Below the pieces are notes generated by a model that searched no databases, had not been told where the DNA came from, and was given only the letters and a program-made list of their open reading frames with translations. Positions 30,151 to 31,078 of a DNA stretch of 31,078 bases are shown here, one piece after another. The position numbers and the translations under genes are program-made. The DNA comes from an uncultured Clostridium sp. (GTDB taxonomy: Bacteria > Bacillota > Clostridia > Clostridiales > Clostridiaceae): the NCBI GenBank assembly GCA_937927335.1, contig CALBDU010000064.1, forward strand, positions 1 to 31,078, read 5' to 3'. The first letter of the stretch is position 1. Each line of letters begins with the position of its first letter.

Positions 30151-31053
30151 TTAAATTAATGCCCTGCCCGGAACTATCAGTTTATCCCCAGGCCTTACTA
30201 ATTCCTGACTTTCAAGATTATTTACATTCATAATGCCCTCAATGGTGGTGCCATATTTTTTGGCTACCTTCCAGAGGGTGTCCCCCTGCTGAACCACATA
30301 GATTATAATGCTGGATTTTTTTCTTTGAACTTCATCAGCAAGAACTTTTATATCCACCACAAAATCCTTTTTAGCTATATAATTTACTCTGGAATACATC
30401 AAGGCCACGGATTTAACTGAAATGTGATCAAGCTCTATATATGCTTCAACACTCTCCAGCTTTCCTTTTACCAGACATTGCATATCAATTTTAGATCCGG
30501 GCATTTCAATAGCTGAAGTGAAAGGAATCTCGTCATTGATTGAAAAGAATTCATCATCAAAGGTTCTGCAGAGTATGTCTACATTCAATACGCCTTCTGC
30601 CAGAACTTTATCCTCAACTAATTTTTTATCAGTGATCATTACCTTACCGCAGCACATAATGATTTTGGATATTTTGGGGTACTCGCTTTTTAATTCTATA
30701 TCACCTTTAATTATGCTCCTGCTGCTTCCATGTCCATGAACCACGTTAAGCTCATATTCCTTTTTATCCATTTTCATCGTTGCATTTGGTAAATAGGCAT
30801 CTTCAACCATATCAATCTCGTCTTTGAACATGACCTTTGTACTTGCCTTGATTAGTATTTCCATATCGATAAGCCTGTTTTCACCAAGATCATCCTCGCT
30901 TATCTTGTATTCCAGTGCCTCCACATTGAGGTCGGTATAATTCTCCATGGAAGGGACGATTCCATCTATTTCATATTCACCAGTAACCGCTACAGTGTCC
31001 TCAAGATAAGCCAGTTCTCCGCTTTCCTTCCCCCCGTACAGCACAGACGCCAT
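30151..31053 (-). CDS. DUF3794 and LysM domain protein (SipL-like), 5' part missing
   Basis: 300 readable residues. A partial DUF3794 repeat (1-85), a full repeat (about 95-235) and a C-terminal LysM (252-298: YVVQQGDTLWKVAKKYGTTI...VRPGDKLIVPG). Proteins of this layout are usually about 500 residues with further DUF3794 repeats; SipL of Clostridioides difficile binds SpoIVA at the forespore surface. The ATG at 31053 is directly preceded by an in-frame TAA, has no ribosome site and begins inside a repeat, so the true start is off-window and the frame is probably broken near 31040-31056. SipL identity is inferred. Confidence 0.8.
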   Translation of the reverse strand: MASVLYGGKESGELAYLEDTVAVTGEYEIDGIVPSMENYTDLNVEALEYKISEDDLGENRLIDMEILIKASTKVMFKDEIDMVEDAYLPNATMKMDKKEYELNVVHGHGSSRSIIKGDIELKSEYPKISKIIMCCGKVMITDKKLVEDKVLAEGVLNVDILCRTFDDEFFSINDEIPFTSAIEMPGSKIDMQCLVKGKLESVEAYIELDHISVKSVALMYSRVNYIAKKDFVVDIKVLADEVQRKKSSIIIYVVQQGDTLWKVAKKYGTTIEGIMNVNNLESQELVRPGDKLIVPGRALI

Positions 31054-31078
31054 TTATTCCGAATCCATGGCCAGGCTT

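Noticed and set aside
1..31078. Mobile elements, CRISPR arrays, tRNA or rRNA genes
   Set aside because: No transposase-like ORF, terminal repeats, spaced repeat array or tRNA/rRNA signature was seen on either strand.

Overview
The window is AT-rich, almost entirely coding, and reads as a chromosomal segment of a spore-forming low-GC Firmicute, most likely Clostridium sensu stricto or a close relative. The evidence is a full GerA-type germinant receptor locus, spoIIR, ypeB and a DUF3794-LysM coat/cortex-type protein, together with the order rho / rpmE / DUF1385-prmC-prfA / sua5-ywlE-rpiB-upp-comEB / wecB / atp. The species cannot be named from sequence alone. No tRNA, rRNA, insertion sequence, phage gene or CRISPR array was seen. 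All genes lie on the minus strand except rpmE and a GT28 glycosyltransferase gene.

From right to left, the direction of most transcription: 31.05-30.15 kb is a DUF3794-LysM protein cut by the window edge, with a probable frame problem at its 5' end, closed by a strong terminator. 30.06-25.69 kb is cphB-cphA-ispE (cyanophycin hydrolysis and synthesis, then an isoprenoid kinase). 25.6-20.97 kb is a germination/sporulation block: a 64-residue two-helix membrane protein, gerAA, one 748-codon ORF that joins GerAB and GerAC, and spoIIR. A convergent GT28 (MGDG synthase-like) gene is at 19.8-20.96 kb (+). ypeB follows at 18.2-19.6 kb without an adjacent sleB. A PP-loop tRNA-thiolase-like gene and a DUF1934 gene occupy 18.1-16.7 kb. 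pyrG, a small zinc-knuckle-like protein and rho run from 16.5 to 12.9 kb, each closed by its own hairpin terminator. rpmE (+) has a clear sigmaA promoter and converges on rho.

12.5-2.8 kb is a long housekeeping run. It holds DUF1385 protein and prmC, then prfA with its own promoter, a membrane protein of unknown function, a ZIP metal transporter, sua5 (ywlC) and ywlE. An internal terminator-like hairpin separates these from rpiB, upp, comEB, a polyprenyl-phosphate GlcNAc-1-P transferase and wecB. After an AT-rich gap of 357 bases comes the proton-translocating ATP synthase operon atpI-B-E-F-H, with only the first four codons of atpA inside the window.

Most noteworthy: (1) the GerAB-GerAC joined ORF, with an intact lipobox in mid-protein and a leftover Shine-Dalgarno-like sequence at the junction; (2) an orphan perfect-consensus sigmaA promoter on the plus strand upstream of pyrG that fires into 125 gene-free bases ending in a 13-bp hairpin, a candidate small RNA; (3) cyanophycin genes placed among sporulation and germination genes; (4) a two-helix small protein leading the ger operon behind a sigmaG-like promoter. 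Several starts were moved to Shine-Dalgarno-supported TTG or ATG codons; the reasons are given in each entry.
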